This document shows, piece after piece, positions 22,680 to 32,939 of a stretch of 64,000 nt of DNA. A program made the translations under genes and the position numbers. The stretch is taken from positions 1,178,001 through 1,242,000 of the forward strand of contig CP114125.1 in assembly GCA_029959195.1 (NCBI GenBank). Direction: 5' to 3'. The DNA comes from Dictyophora rubrovolvata. Taxonomy: Eukaryota; Basidiomycota; Agaricomycetes; Phallales; Phallaceae. Under the pieces are notes generated by a model. The model saw only the letters and a program-made list of their open reading frames with translations. It did not search any database and had not been told where the DNA came from. The first letter of the stretch is position 1. Each line of letters opens with the position of its first letter.

Positions 22680-24717
22680 ATGACAGACACAAATTTTTAT
22701 CTGAACGACAAGTCTGCATCAGTCTCAACCATCAATTTGGCACCCGAAGCTGACCGTGACGATGTCATCTCGAACTTGAAACCAAACGGCAGCACGAAAG
22801 CACATATGAATCTGGAGGAAAGTGGTAGTGTCGGTGTTCTGCCTGATAGCGTATATGACTCATCGCTGGTTTGGTGGCGTTCGGCCATGCGGAGATGGAT
22901 CATGTTATCACTCAAGGAAGAAAGCGCATGGATTGCGCGCATCCAGGTTGGTGCCAGTGGATTTGCTGGGAATATGTTTTCAGTGTTCACGAGTGTCAAA
23001 TAGGCATATAGGACGCCACTACTCGATACATATTTCTTATACACGTCCACTTTGGGAACCCATACTTTCTTTATGCTCCTCTTGCCGGCATGCTATTTTT
23101 TTGGTTACGATCGTATTGCTAGAACTTTAATGGCGCTGCTGGGACTAGGCGTATACTGGTCTTCTTTCTTCAAAGATCTAGTGTGTAGCCCCAGGCCGTA
23201 CGCACCTCCTGTTTCTCGACTAAGTAAGTGGCCTCAACACGATCCCAAATAATAACAACATCGACCAATATCTTTTAGCTATGGGAACACATCACTTAGA
23301 ATACGGCTTTCCCTCGACACATTCCACGAACACTATTTCTATGACGTTGTACCTTCACACGCTACTATACAGATTCTACACAACTGGTGCCCTTTTCCCT
23401 TCTATCTTATCTGGCGAAGGAGGCGATGAGATCACTCCTGGCCTCAACCCGTCAACCTTCCATGCCCTCCAACTCGCCTTGGCATGGTATGCTTGTACAA
23501 TTGTATTCGGACGCATCTATTGCGGCATGCATTCTATTACCGATTGCGTCGCTGGTTCCTTGTTAGGCGCTGCTATCTGGGGTGCGCATTGGCTGGTCGA
23601 GGAACGGATTGATGCATGGTCCAAATCCGGTGGTCTTGAGGGTAACTTTCCCCCACAAAATGACGTGCATCACATTCTGATGAAATCTTCTTTTTCCAGT
23701 CCCATTGATTTTCTCCCTCCTGTCGCTTCTACTGATCAACTATCATCCGCAACCAGTAGACGACTGTCCGTGCTTCGAAGACGCCGTCGCATGCATTGCA
23801 GCCTTATTGGGTACTATGCTGGGATTATGGCACGGGTGGTGGAGCGGATTGTTCCATGAAACGAGTACTGGGGAAGGCACTTTCAAGAAATTTCCAATAT
23901 CTCAAATGTCGAATCCTGTCGCCCTTCTGGCGGCCGGTACGAGGGTTATCGTGGGTAAGTTGGGGACGATGCTACCTTCCACATCAAGCTTACGTATATT
24001 TGCAGGTGTTGCATCCATATTTGCCCTGCGCCTAATTCTTAAATCAACATTGCACCTTGTCCTTCCTCCGCTTTACCGTATCCTTTCCAAATTAGTCTCG
24101 CTTCCTAACCGTCGGTTCTATACACCTGCTACAGAATACAAACGCGTACCACTCCGAAGAGGATGGGAAAGATTAGGTCCTAGTGTTGTTGACCTGGGAG
24201 AGTTAGGCGTTGGCTCTGGTTCCGGTGGTGAAGAGGTACTCAGCGTCACCGGCCGTGGACAGAGAGATGTCGAAGGCGGCGGATTGAAAAATCGAAATCC
24301 ATACTTTGGTGGCCTTGAAAGTGCCAAGGAGCGATACGTCGCTGTTAGCTCTGGTCATCTGAAGGAAAATGGTACCGCTAGGTCATATCCGAATGGTACT
24401 ACTTTGGTCGTAGGGCATGAATACGACTTCGATGACGATTCGGATGACGAGAGCAGCATTGCGGAAACGGAAAAAGGGGCCGAGACTACCGCTGTATTTT
24501 ACAAAATTCCTGTTTCCCCGTCCCCCGCCCTCGACCGCCCTTTGAGAAAGCGATACGATGCTGAAGGTATACCTTTTATTCTTTACTCCGCCTTTTTTTT
24601 GGACTTTTTTGAGCTGACTTTTGTAATTCAGTCTTAACAAAGATTATAGTTTATGTCTCAATCGGTCTTATAGCATCGGAGATTGCCCCTGTCTTGTTTG
24701 AGGTTGTAGGCTTATGA
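22680..24717 (+). CDS. LCB3: Long-chain-base-1-phosphate phosphatase (sphingosine-1-phosphate phosphatase, PAP2 superfamily)
   Basis: Six exons (22680-22946, 23004-23223, 23279-23641, 23700-23954, 24006-24566, 24632-24717) with five GT-AG introns of 51-65 bases give 583 residues in one unbroken frame. The three PAP2 motifs are present: KDLVCSPRP (about 146-154), PSTHS (His about 177), and R-x5-H-x3-D in GRIYCGMHSITD (Arg 241, His 247, Asp 251). Several hydrophobic helices surround them. Known relatives sit in the endoplasmic reticulum and dephosphorylate dihydrosphingosine- and phytosphingosine-1-phosphate in sphingolipid turnover. A hydrophilic acidic stretch (DFDDDSDDESS) lies before the last intron. 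The final exon LTKIIVYVSIGLIASEIAPV resembles the conserved C-terminus of yeast Lcb3-type proteins. Intron 4 (23955-24005) is a multiple of three without a stop, so its retention would keep the frame. Confidence 0.92.
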
Positions 24718-25281
24718 AAATTGACAGCCGAATGTTGATGCATTGATGAGTGAATGAACAACGAAACGTTACGTCGGGAGGGGGTTAAATGGGAGGAAGT
24801 GTACATTACATAAAAAGGGGCCTATTGATTTGGATCAAGGCTTTTTCTTTTTCTTCATTCGTCTATGGATTAATTGCAAGTCATTTTACGTTCTCGTTAG
24901 TTTATTGTTGAGTTTTCCTGCAACGCGTAATATTTTCTTCATTTTCCGTCTCGGTTTAACATAACTTTTCTCGCTGGTTCCTTTTTTTTCAATGGCATTT
25001 GTGTAATTCATTCACTTTTTTTACTCATACTCTCCTTTTCACTACTATTTAAGTTATATTGAACATACATTTAGTTATAATCCGAATTACAAGACCAGAT
25101 GAAAAGAATCAAAAGTTATTTTGAGATGGACGTAGAAAGTAATAAAAAACCTATGCTACTGATCAACCCATAATAATAAAGTTCTGTTAACGAAAATTAT
25201 GAAAACTCCAGGTCGACAAGTGTATGAAGATATTATACTCTAGCAAACTTCTTGAGAACCTCTTCGGTCCGTCTTCCCCTT

Positions 25282-25494
25282 TCAGCAAATGACGCACTGG
25301 TGGCCGTTTCCTGTGGCGATTGGTGCATCGTAGTCAACCAGTTCCATAGGGTCTGGCTCGTCTGATGAAGAAGATGGGGTCGAATTAGATTTGGATTCGG
25401 GATGGTTGTGCGAGACGACGTCTCCTTGGCTGTTGCCGGAAGGTAAGGAAAGCAGAGTAAGGCCGGTGAGAACGCGGGTGAATTCGTCGAACAT
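25282..25494 (-). CDS. CaaX-box mating-pheromone-like precursor, copy 1
   Basis: An intronless 70-residue ORF: MFDEFTRVLTGLTLLSLPSG at the start, a Ser/Asp/Glu-rich hydrophilic middle, and the end VDYDAPIATGNGHQCVIC. The C-terminal CVIC is a CaaX prenylation box. Short precursors with a polar middle and a terminal CaaX are the hallmark of basidiomycete lipopeptide pheromones, which are farnesylated, cleaved, exported and sensed by STE3-type receptors. The mature peptide would be the last 10-17 residues; the exact cleavage site is inference. A TATA-like TACATATAAATAC lies about 215 bases upstream. A second copy, 74 residues, lies 2.5 kb to the right. No receptor gene is visible in the window. 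Confidence 0.78.
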   Translation of the reverse strand: MFDEFTRVLTGLTLLSLPSGNSQGDVVSHNHPESKSNSTPSSSSDEPDPMELVDYDAPIATGNGHQCVIC

Positions 25495-25702
25495 TGTGAT
25501 TATGGGCGTGAAAAATGGGTTGGTATGAGAGTCGAGGTGATTGGACTTTGTCTCGAGTAGATAGTGAACTACTGACTAGGCGGTAATAGTTAAGAGGCAG
25601 ATATGAGTTTGATTTTGATTGGCGAGGTAAGCAATTACTCGATGAGGACGCTTGTTGCGTTGAGATTTGACTGATGTGAAATGCTTCTGTGCTTCCTGTG
25701 TA

Positions 25703-25715
25703 TTTATATGTATTC
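25703..25715 (-). promoter_or_regulatory. TATA-like box upstream of pheromone-like gene 1
   Basis: Reading leftward the sequence is TACATATAAATAC. The same string recurs at the equivalent place upstream of copy 2 (about 28183-28195). A conserved block of more than 150 bases lies further upstream in both copies. Conservation fits a promoter but does not prove it. Confidence 0.45.
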
Positions 25716-26628
25716 TAGAAAAATAAACACCTAAAGGAAAAATATCATGGTACTCAATACGCTCAAAAAGCCTTTCTGGAACATACAATAAAGTAGAGTC
25801 GTGCCTTGTCCATACAGGGGCCAACCTGACGTAGCTCCAGCTAGTATTCACGGAATAAGTATCACGTTCACGATCGGTCAGAATGCATGTCGGGCTTGTT
25901 TGACCTATCATTCGAGAACCGTGGGCAATAATGCTACATTCCGTCTACTCAGAGAATACCGAGTCAGTTCCGATGGCTGAGTAAATTATAAGGGTCGTGC
26001 CTTGGGTCCTGTCACACCTCTGTGTTTCCAGTTTTATTGTGTGGCCTCAATCGTCTTGATTGTTGTATTCCATTTTTGGACTGGTTTTGATAAACGTCAG
26101 TCTATTACATTTGCTGTAATACTTGCGCACAATTTAGTGAATCAATTTTTTTTAAAGGATGATTTTGCTTTGAGAGCGCGTATGCAATGCCCTTGTTGTT
26201 GAAACTTGTAAAACGTCTTGACTAGTCTAGTAGACCTGGACGATTATGGAGTAGAAAAGCGAGTACTAGTGCCTGAAAACTACTTACAATAAACCCAACC
26301 TTTACAGTAGTATCGGACAATAATCTGATTACCCTGAATACTTTGCAGAACACAAAAAGACACGAGACGAAACACAAAAAAGATGAGGCAGCAGAAATTG
26401 GCAATGACCCAGGGACGCGTTTGGGCGTCTGAAAGAACCGTCGGCATGCTGGCCGGGGCGCAGCCACGTTTCGTCAAGTTTAGCTGACAGGAGTCTTTAT
26501 GTTATGGTGGTGCAGCTAGCGATGAACGACAATTTGAGTGGTGCCGCTGCGTTTTTTTATCTTTGAATTAGCCTGTTCGGTTTCTTTCTGCTAAGGAAAA
26601 TCTAAGGACAAACTCAAATAAATGGTCT

Positions 26629-27475
26629 TTGGACACCATACACCAAACAGAGCGCAGCCTTCATTCCATCCTCTATCAATTGAAAAAGGTCCCCAACTCC
26701 GAGCTTAGGATAAACAAGCCTCGTCCAGATATACTCCGTAATATCTTGGCAGCTTACACCTCATCTTCTCCTGGGACAACTGCCTTAAACATTTCGCACG
26801 TATGCCATCTTTGGAGAAAATCTGCATTGGGATGGCCAGCTTTGTGGTCATTTTTGGATCTAAACAAAGCTCCTTCAATTGTTCGTTTATTCATGAAACG
26901 GTCGTAGAATGTTCCTCTCATGCTATCTTGGGAGGCAAGCCGGGCTGCCCATCTCCCTTTTGTCAAAGCTCCATCGGAATGGTTTTTCAAGGATTACGCA
27001 TACTCCAATTTACCCCGCTTGTGTTCTTTGACTGTAATTACTACATGCTCCAACTTTAAATATTTCCATCATGTCATCCAGAACTCTAGATTGCCACCAC
27101 TTTCATTGCGACGCTTACGTGTTCGCTTATTCGTAATAATCCCTGAACTTTATTGGCATATATGTAGTACCGCCGCCCTTAACACACTTGATAGACAACT
27201 CTTGTCTTCAAGAAATTGAACTCGACGGACTGGATTTACCGTGGCTGGGGCTTCTACATAACAAATTAACACATCTTACTTTGAATCCAGTAAACCCACC
27301 CACCCTGGCCCCTTTCAGCTCCTTGTCTTTCTGTCCAATTGCCCGATCCTGAACGTCCTTAAACTCGATTTTCAAGAAAAAAGCAACCACGGGACGGAAA
27401 CACTTTTCGCATCACAACCACATCAAGCCTGCTAACGTCCAATAAACTGGTTCTCAACCTTACCAGACTTGTCTC
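26629..27475 (+). pseudogene. F-box protein pseudogene
   Basis: The first block has the F-box pattern RPDILRNILAAY followed by LNISHVCHLWRKSALGWPAL and WSFLDLNK, as in the large basidiomycete F-box families. An in-frame TAG then interrupts the frame between VRLFMKRS and NVPLMLSWEASRAAHLPF, which belong together in this family. Later blocks in other frames (about 27210-27320, ELDGLDLPWLGLLHNKLTHL) resemble the leucine-rich part. The gene lies between the two copies of the pheromone-like duplication. Host F-box genes of this kind commonly decay; this one appears dead. Confidence 0.7.
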
Positions 27476-27483
27476 CGTAATGT

Positions 27484-28955
27484 CCACTTTTTACTCGTAC
27501 TCTCTTTTTCATCCAATTTCCGCCATTTAAGCTATATTGAACATACATAATTTAGTTATAATCCGAATCACAAGACCAGATGAAAAGAATGAAAAAAAAC
27601 TTTTTTAAGACGAATGTAGAATCGAACCAAAAGACGTATGCTACCGATCAACCCATAACAAAGTTCTGTAAACGAAAATGCCAGGTCGACAAGTGTACGA
27701 AAATATTATAATCTAGCAATCTCCTTGACAACCTCTTTGGTCCCCCTTCCCCTTTCAGCAAATGACGCAATAGCCGGTATGTGCGCCTGGTGAATCGTAG
27801 TCAACCAGCTCTATAAAGTCTGACTCGTCTGATGAAGAAGATGGGGTCGAATTGGATTTAGACTCGGGATGGTTGTGCGAGACGACGTCAGAAAGACGTG
27901 AAACGTCTCCTTCGCCGCTGCCAGAAGGTAAGGAAAGCAGGGTAAGGCCGGTGGGAACACGGTTGAATTCGTCGAACATTATGCTTATGGACGTAAAACA
28001 CGGGGTGGTATGAGAGTCGAGGTGATTGGACTTTGTCTCGAGTAGATAGTGAGTTACTGACTAGGCAGTAATAGTTAAGAAGCAGATATGAGTTTGATTT
28101 TGATTGATGAGGTAAGTGAGTACTCGATGAGGACGCCTGTTGCGTTGAGATTTGACTGATGGGGGAAGCTTCTGTTCTTCCTGTATTTATATGTATTCTA
28201 GAAAGATAAACGCCTAAAGGAAAAATATCATGGTACTTCATACGTTCAAAAAGCCTTTCTGGGACATACAATAAAGTAGAGTCGTGCCTTGTCCATACAG
28301 GGGCCAACCTGACGTAGCTCCAGCTAGTATTCACGGAATAAGTATCACGTTCACGATCGGTCAGAATGCATGTCGGGCTTGTTTGACCTATCATTCGAGA
28401 ACCGTGGGCAATAATACTACATTCCGTCCGCCCAGAGAATACCGAGTCACCATCGCCGAATGAGCACAGTTCTGATGGCTGAGTAGATTATAAGGGTCGT
28501 GCCTCGTGTCCTGTCAGATAAAATACACCTCCGAATTTCTAGTTTTATTGTGTCGCTCCAATCATCTTGATTGTTGTATTCCATTTTTGGATTGGTTTTG
28601 ATAAATGCCAGTTGATTACATTAGACTTGCGCACAATTTAATGAATCAAAGAACGTTTATCGAAGGATGACTTTTTTTTTTTGAAAGCGCGTATGCAACG
28701 TCCTTGCTGTTGAAACCTGTAAAGCGTCTTAACTAGTCTAGTAGACCTAGACAATTATGGAGTAAAGTGCTGAAAACTGCTTACAATAAACCCAACCCTT
28801 ACAGTAGCCAACACAATTTGATTACCCTAAATACTTTGCAGAACACAAAAAGACACGAAAAAAAACAAAAAGGATGAAGCAGCAGAAATTGGCAATGACC
28901 CAGGGACGCGTTTGGGCGTCTAAAAGAACCCGTCGGCATGCTGACCGGGGCGGAG
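27484..28955. repeat. Segmental duplication, copy 2
   Basis: Partner of 25015-26463 in direct orientation. The region upstream of the pheromone-like gene is the best conserved part, with stretches of 60 or more bases almost identical between copies. Both copies end near CAATGACCCAGGGACGCG followed by TTTGGGCGTCT. Confidence 0.9.
27755..27979 (-). CDS. CaaX-box mating-pheromone-like precursor, copy 2
   Basis: An intronless 74-residue ORF, MFDEFNRVPTGLTLLSLPSG to VDYDSPGAHTGYCVIC. It keeps the CVIC CaaX box. The N-terminus and Ser-rich middle are nearly the same as copy 1, apart from a four-residue in-frame insertion (RLSD region). The last residues before the CaaX box differ strongly (APIATGNGHQ versus SPGAHTGY). 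If the family assignment is right, the two genes release different lipopeptide pheromones. The upstream region matches that of copy 1. The next gene to the right is an alpha/beta hydrolase on the same strand. Confidence 0.78.
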   Translation of the reverse strand: MFDEFNRVPTGLTLLSLPSGSGEGDVSRLSDVVSHNHPESKSNSTPSSSSDESDFIELVDYDSPGAHTGYCVIC

Positions 28956-29050
28956 AGAGCCTCGTCAGGCTTAGCCTCTTCAAGTTCACGCACAAATGTA
29001 AGTTGATCGTCATTCGATTTCAAAAATTTCGTCTGATAAGTATTACAAGT

Positions 29051-30281
29051 TTAACACATAGAAACTAGTGCATCCAAAGTTTCTTCAGGATGGTCCCAGA
29101 GCATCTGAAAGGAGTCAAAGGACAAGTAAAAAAAAAACTTTGTCGAAGAACCACCAAACTTACAAACGTATTTTTGCCTTTGAGAACAGAAGATTTTACA
29201 GTCCCAACAGTTCCTTCTTGTGCCATCTTCTCTATTTCCCAGGCGGCATAGATAATAGACCAAGACACCGAATTCCCGTACAACAATCCCACTTGCAACA
29301 ACGGGAGTGAGGTCTTTATGGTTCGGTCGCACAAGACTCTCCGTGTCTGTTCAAGGAACTCTTTCTGAAATTTCTGGCACAAAGGATTCTCGGAGCGAGC
29401 CATCGCTCTATCATCGACCGTAGATGCACGTTCTTCCGGTGACATGTGAGCATATGTCGTGTTTTTTGGAATGACGTTAGTTGCGAGATAGTGCACGTCT
29501 TTGACGGACAAATCTCCATTGTCAAAATAGCCACTTGCCCAATGCATAAAGGCCTCTGGTCGAGCCTCTGGTAAAATGTTTGGATCAAGGTTAGGATAAT
29601 AAATCTCGATATCGTGTGGATGAGCAATCCCTAATGCAACCGCAGGTGCAGCTGAAAAAAATATATTCATACATACCAATTCCCTAGTCGTTGAATTCAA
29701 ACAATAAATACCCACTGTGAATAAATATCCTTCTCACGTAGACTCTTAATATGTCTCTAACGGCAATTGGATAAGAATCGACGGCCGAAACCACACCCAA
29801 GGAGGCCATATTTCCTAAAGACCACCCCATTAACGCTATCCCACCTGCCTTTCCATCGGAACTTGGAGCAGGAATAGAACATTCTTCAATCAGCCTAGTC
29901 ACCAGAGTAGCATATTCCAGTGCCCTGTGTTGTAAGAATACAGCTCTGGATTCTTTGTCGCCGTTTGCTATAATATCTAGTTCTTCAGCGGAGAACAATG
30001 TGGTGTCGGCGTAGTCGCGTCGGTTGACGCATATCAACCTAATGTTTGCGCTCGGAGCCAAGGTGATTGCTCTGTTGAATATACCTAACGAGACATGAGC
30101 AGCGATCACTCAGGCTTGGTGAGAAATTTATGTATGCATGATCAAATTACTAACCGCTGTTAAAAGCTAACCCATGAAATATAATAGCCGTCGTATAAAT
30201 ATCGCTCGCAGCAGGTTTCCCGCTGTCCGAGTAAGAGAAGTTCAAGACACGGTCGTTAACATTGACTGAAATGTCAAGCAT
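29051..30281 (-). CDS. Alpha/beta-hydrolase fold protein
   Basis: Four exons (30155-30281, 29716-30084, 29164-29651, 29051-29104) with introns of 59-70 bases give a 345-residue protein in one frame. The N-terminus has short beta-strand-like segments and TTAIIFHGLAFNSG (oxyanion-type HG motif). The nucleophile elbow GWSLGN (G-x-S-x-G) lies at about residue 130. A helical cap-like region rich in charged residues follows (SPEERASTVDDRAMARSENP). The acid and His of a triad may lie near the C-terminus, where the last exon has DHPEE. Likely a cytosolic hydrolase or esterase of unknown substrate; no signal peptide is seen. The stop lies about 95 bases beyond the end of the pheromone duplication. The second intron was placed by phase and could be shifted. 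Confidence 0.8.
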
Positions 30282-30660
30282 AATGGTTCAAGTTTGTGTG
30301 AGGAAGATTTCGGTTATTCGAATGCGCGGTCAAATGCGGTTTAATCTATTTTGGACAGGACCGGCCGGGCGTGGCTCTAAGAATAGTTCATGACGGCATG
30401 GGCTGCACTAATTGCTAATTAAATCTAAACATAGATTTAACTTCGTATCAGGTACTGCGAATCTGCAGGTAGTTCCTGCTATTGGAAGATGTTTAAATGT
30501 GCCCTAGGACCTTGATAATAAGCATACATATATTGAGGACTAATTCATATTACTACCCTTTGTTCGTCGGGAATCTGTCGTGTTTCACGCAACAGATATT
30601 TCTGTAGGCCACTCGTCATTGTTTCCTTTTTACACGAGTTTTTTTTTCCGAGAGCGTCAA

Positions 30661-30950
30661 CTATTTATGAGATTCAAAAGGGCCAACCGAAGTTGAATGA
30701 CAGGCAATCCGGTCTGTATTCAATACTGGTACACGCAAGTAGGAATAAACAGGTGCATAGTAATTTGAAAACATCCGTACTGCAACTTGTAGTACAGGTA
30801 AGGCAATAAACACTGCATCTCCGGATCCAATTGCGTCTTCTACTGTTCCTACTCCATGAAGGGCTGTGCTGAGCAGGGAAATCAGCGGTTGCACACAATT
30901 TGTAGGAAATGGAAATCATGGGCCACTAAGTTTGTCATGGACACTAATAC
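30661..30950 (-). other. Coding-like block of unknown status
   Basis: A minus-strand ORF ends at 30661 (MQPLISLLSTALHGVGTVED, then VFIALPVLQVAVRMFSNYYA). A hydrophobic block (AAFVVISGIDIVLVSMTNLV) lies just upstream in another frame. This may be 3' exons of the gene ending at 31007, a separate small membrane protein, or chance. I cannot join it convincingly to either neighbour. Confidence 0.3.
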
Positions 30951-31006
30951 AATATCAATACCGCTAATAACAACAAACGCAGCTACCTTTTGATTCGGTG
31001 TCACGG

Positions 31007-32059
31007 TCACCAAAAATCGTAATTATTTTCCTTCGAAAATCTCAGTTCACCGTCGTATACAGGATCAGAACTTGAATGTCGCCCTTCAGGCAGCACACGC
31101 TGCAGTCTAATTCCCATGACTTGTGCTGTTCCAAAATCAAAACGTGCAGGGCGAAGTATATTCTTCGGAAGAGTCGAATCTGGGGAAAGAAATTGCGATA
31201 TGCCGTCAAGGGAATATAAGTATTTGAGATCAATTTTCTCCCTTTTGGCTGTGTACCCGTTTTCGTTTCGATAGGTTCGACGAGCGGTATTCAAGAAAGT
31301 CAAAACATCACGAGGTCTGGAAGTTGCCGAAGTGAGACAGCTTGCAGCAGCGAAACGGTTATAGACTAGATCTACCGTGGAATGTAAGAGACGCAATGAT
31401 ACCATACACGGAATAACACAACTTACGAGAGATTTTTTCCAAGGTATCTGTGCTTTTGCTCGGAATTGGATGTATTTCTAGGACGTGGACTGGCATCGGG
31501 GTTGATCTAAAGATATGCGGTTGCAATTTTCCTAGTTTGACGTCCAAAACATCAGTTAGTCCTGCCTCTTTGATCAGCTGATTGACAGGATCCTGATGCC
31601 AATTAGTGATGCTGTAACAAGTATGAATGATCGAGCAGAGTGAGACCTTTAAGCCTTGTAATAATCTCATTATTTCTTGGAATGAGAACTTAAGGTCATC
31701 ACTGTCAGCGGCAAGCTGGTCGTAGTTGGCATATCTTTGAGAGGGGGCGTCCTAACACAACATATACATTAAATGACGCAGACGCGTGAAAAAATATCAT
31801 ACTCCTATATTGATATTACCTAGCCTAAAAGCTAACATTGACGAAAGCGGCGGGAAAATATCGGGAAAGATCTTTGCTTGCTGCCCATTTTTTATTAGGA
31901 AGTTGCGGAAAGCTGTAATCTTCGAGACGGTTGTCGGACTTGACTTTCCTTAATATGTACGAGATACGTTTTTTTAAAGACATTTAAGGTCAATCGTAGA
32001 CTCACGAGTGGTATTACTAAATCTAAACAGCGGAGGGTAATCAGCTCAATCCAAGTCAT
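31007..32059 (-). CDS. Hypothetical multi-exon protein, family not recognised
   Basis: Four exons (32006-32059, 31837-31938, 31427-31751, 31007-31371) with phase-consistent introns yield 281 residues. It begins MTWIELITLRCLDLVIPLSD and continues LEDYSFPQLPNKKWAASKDL. It has no signal peptide, no clear membrane segment and no motif that I can assign. Segments such as VHVLEIHPIPSKSTDTLEKI and RPRDVLTFLNTARRTYRNEN have balanced composition and look like a real soluble protein. The stop at 31007 might be avoided by a further intron leading into the block at 30661-30950. Flanked by an alpha/beta hydrolase downstream and a small membrane protein upstream, all on the minus strand. Confidence 0.55.
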
Positions 32060-32328
32060 GACAGCTATTACGTACGATGAGTCATAGGATGTTTATATGT
32101 TTTGAAACGACTTTTCACTTTTATGGTGTGTTTCATGATGGGCATTTCAGTGCCGTAGATACTCAAGTTAGTAGGAAACTTCTGTGTGGACGCTTACGTT
32201 TGCGAAACTTCGGTAAACAAAATACGTAAGCTATTTGTAAGCAGTCCTTGACCACAACGACAACTTGGAAGGCAATAATTTACACAGAAAAATAAAACAA
32301 AAACGAAAAAGACTGTCTCTTTGTGACA

Positions 32329-32939
32329 TCATATCTCTTCAATCGTATGCGTATTCCATCCACTTTCCGACTTTTCCACCGTCACCACTCCTTTTTTCGA
32401 CGGCAATAACCGATAATTGTAATCAAAGTTTTCGCCGACTATCGTCAACGGACGTAATCTGTTCTTTCGTTCCTGTACTTGCGCTTTGAGTTCTTGTCGT
32501 CTTCGGAAATAACGCCATAAGAAATATGTAGAGATAAGGAGGAGGAGCGTTCCTGTAGCAAGACACTTTTGTTTGGACGAGGGACCTGTAAGGAAGAAGA
32601 AAAAACTTCAGCTTACCGACGACTACAACAGAAATGATAATTGCTTTTGAAACGGTGGATCCGGGACATGGGATAGCATTGCCACTTGGTAAATGTGAAG
32701 GAGGTTTAGCTATTATTTTGGTTTTACTGAAAGAATTAAAGAAATAACACATACTTAGAATCGAAACACGCAGGAGCAACAGCGTATACGACTCGCCGTT
32801 TGTCCAGTTCCATGGTAGCTGCTTTTGTTTGACCGAAACCTGAATACCGCGTTATAATGACTGGGGACATCTTGAAAGGGGAAAATGGAGTTTCACAGTG
32901 GAATGAAATTGCGTTTTGCTTTTTACCCTGCCATGCCAT
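32329..32939 (-). CDS. Small single-pass membrane protein (hypothetical)
   Basis: The best reading starts at 32939 (MAWQGKKQNAISFHCETPFS) and ends at 32329 (SGWNTHTIEEI). The middle contains a short hydrophobic stretch (AIIISVVVVG). It is followed by a transmembrane-like segment, LATGTLLLLISTYFLW, and a strongly basic region (RYFRRRQELKAQVQERKNRL). This needs two very short introns: 31 bases with GTAAGC...TTACAG, and about 28 bases with GTATGT...TTTCAG (or 47 bases with a weaker donor). Without them the frame drifts into less protein-like sequence. A single-pass protein with a basic cytosolic face is the inference. Family not recognised. Confidence 0.5.

Larger units (their letters stand above)
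25015..26463. repeat. Segmental duplication, copy 1
   Basis: This segment is similar along its length to 27484-28955 in the same orientation, with small insertions and deletions. Shared landmarks include TTGAACATACAT, the pheromone-like gene, CATACAGGGGCCAACCTGAC, CCATTTTTGGA(C/T)TGGTTTTG, and GGCAATGACCCAGGGACGCG near the end. The copies are separated by about 1 kb holding an F-box pseudogene. Confidence 0.9.

Noticed and set aside
25576-25911. Minus-strand ORF (MIGQTSPTCILTDRERDTYS...) conserved in both duplication copies (also 27888-28394)
   Set aside because: The reading frames diverge after the shared part and span the TATA-like string and the likely leader of the pheromone-like genes. 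Conserved promoter sequence from the duplication is the simpler explanation.
26222-26477. Minus-strand hydrophobic ORFs, considered as a piece of a STE3-type receptor
   Set aside because: They lack the conserved receptor helices and motifs, sit in the duplicated upstream sequence, and the counterpart in copy 2 (28799-29023) does not preserve the same frame.
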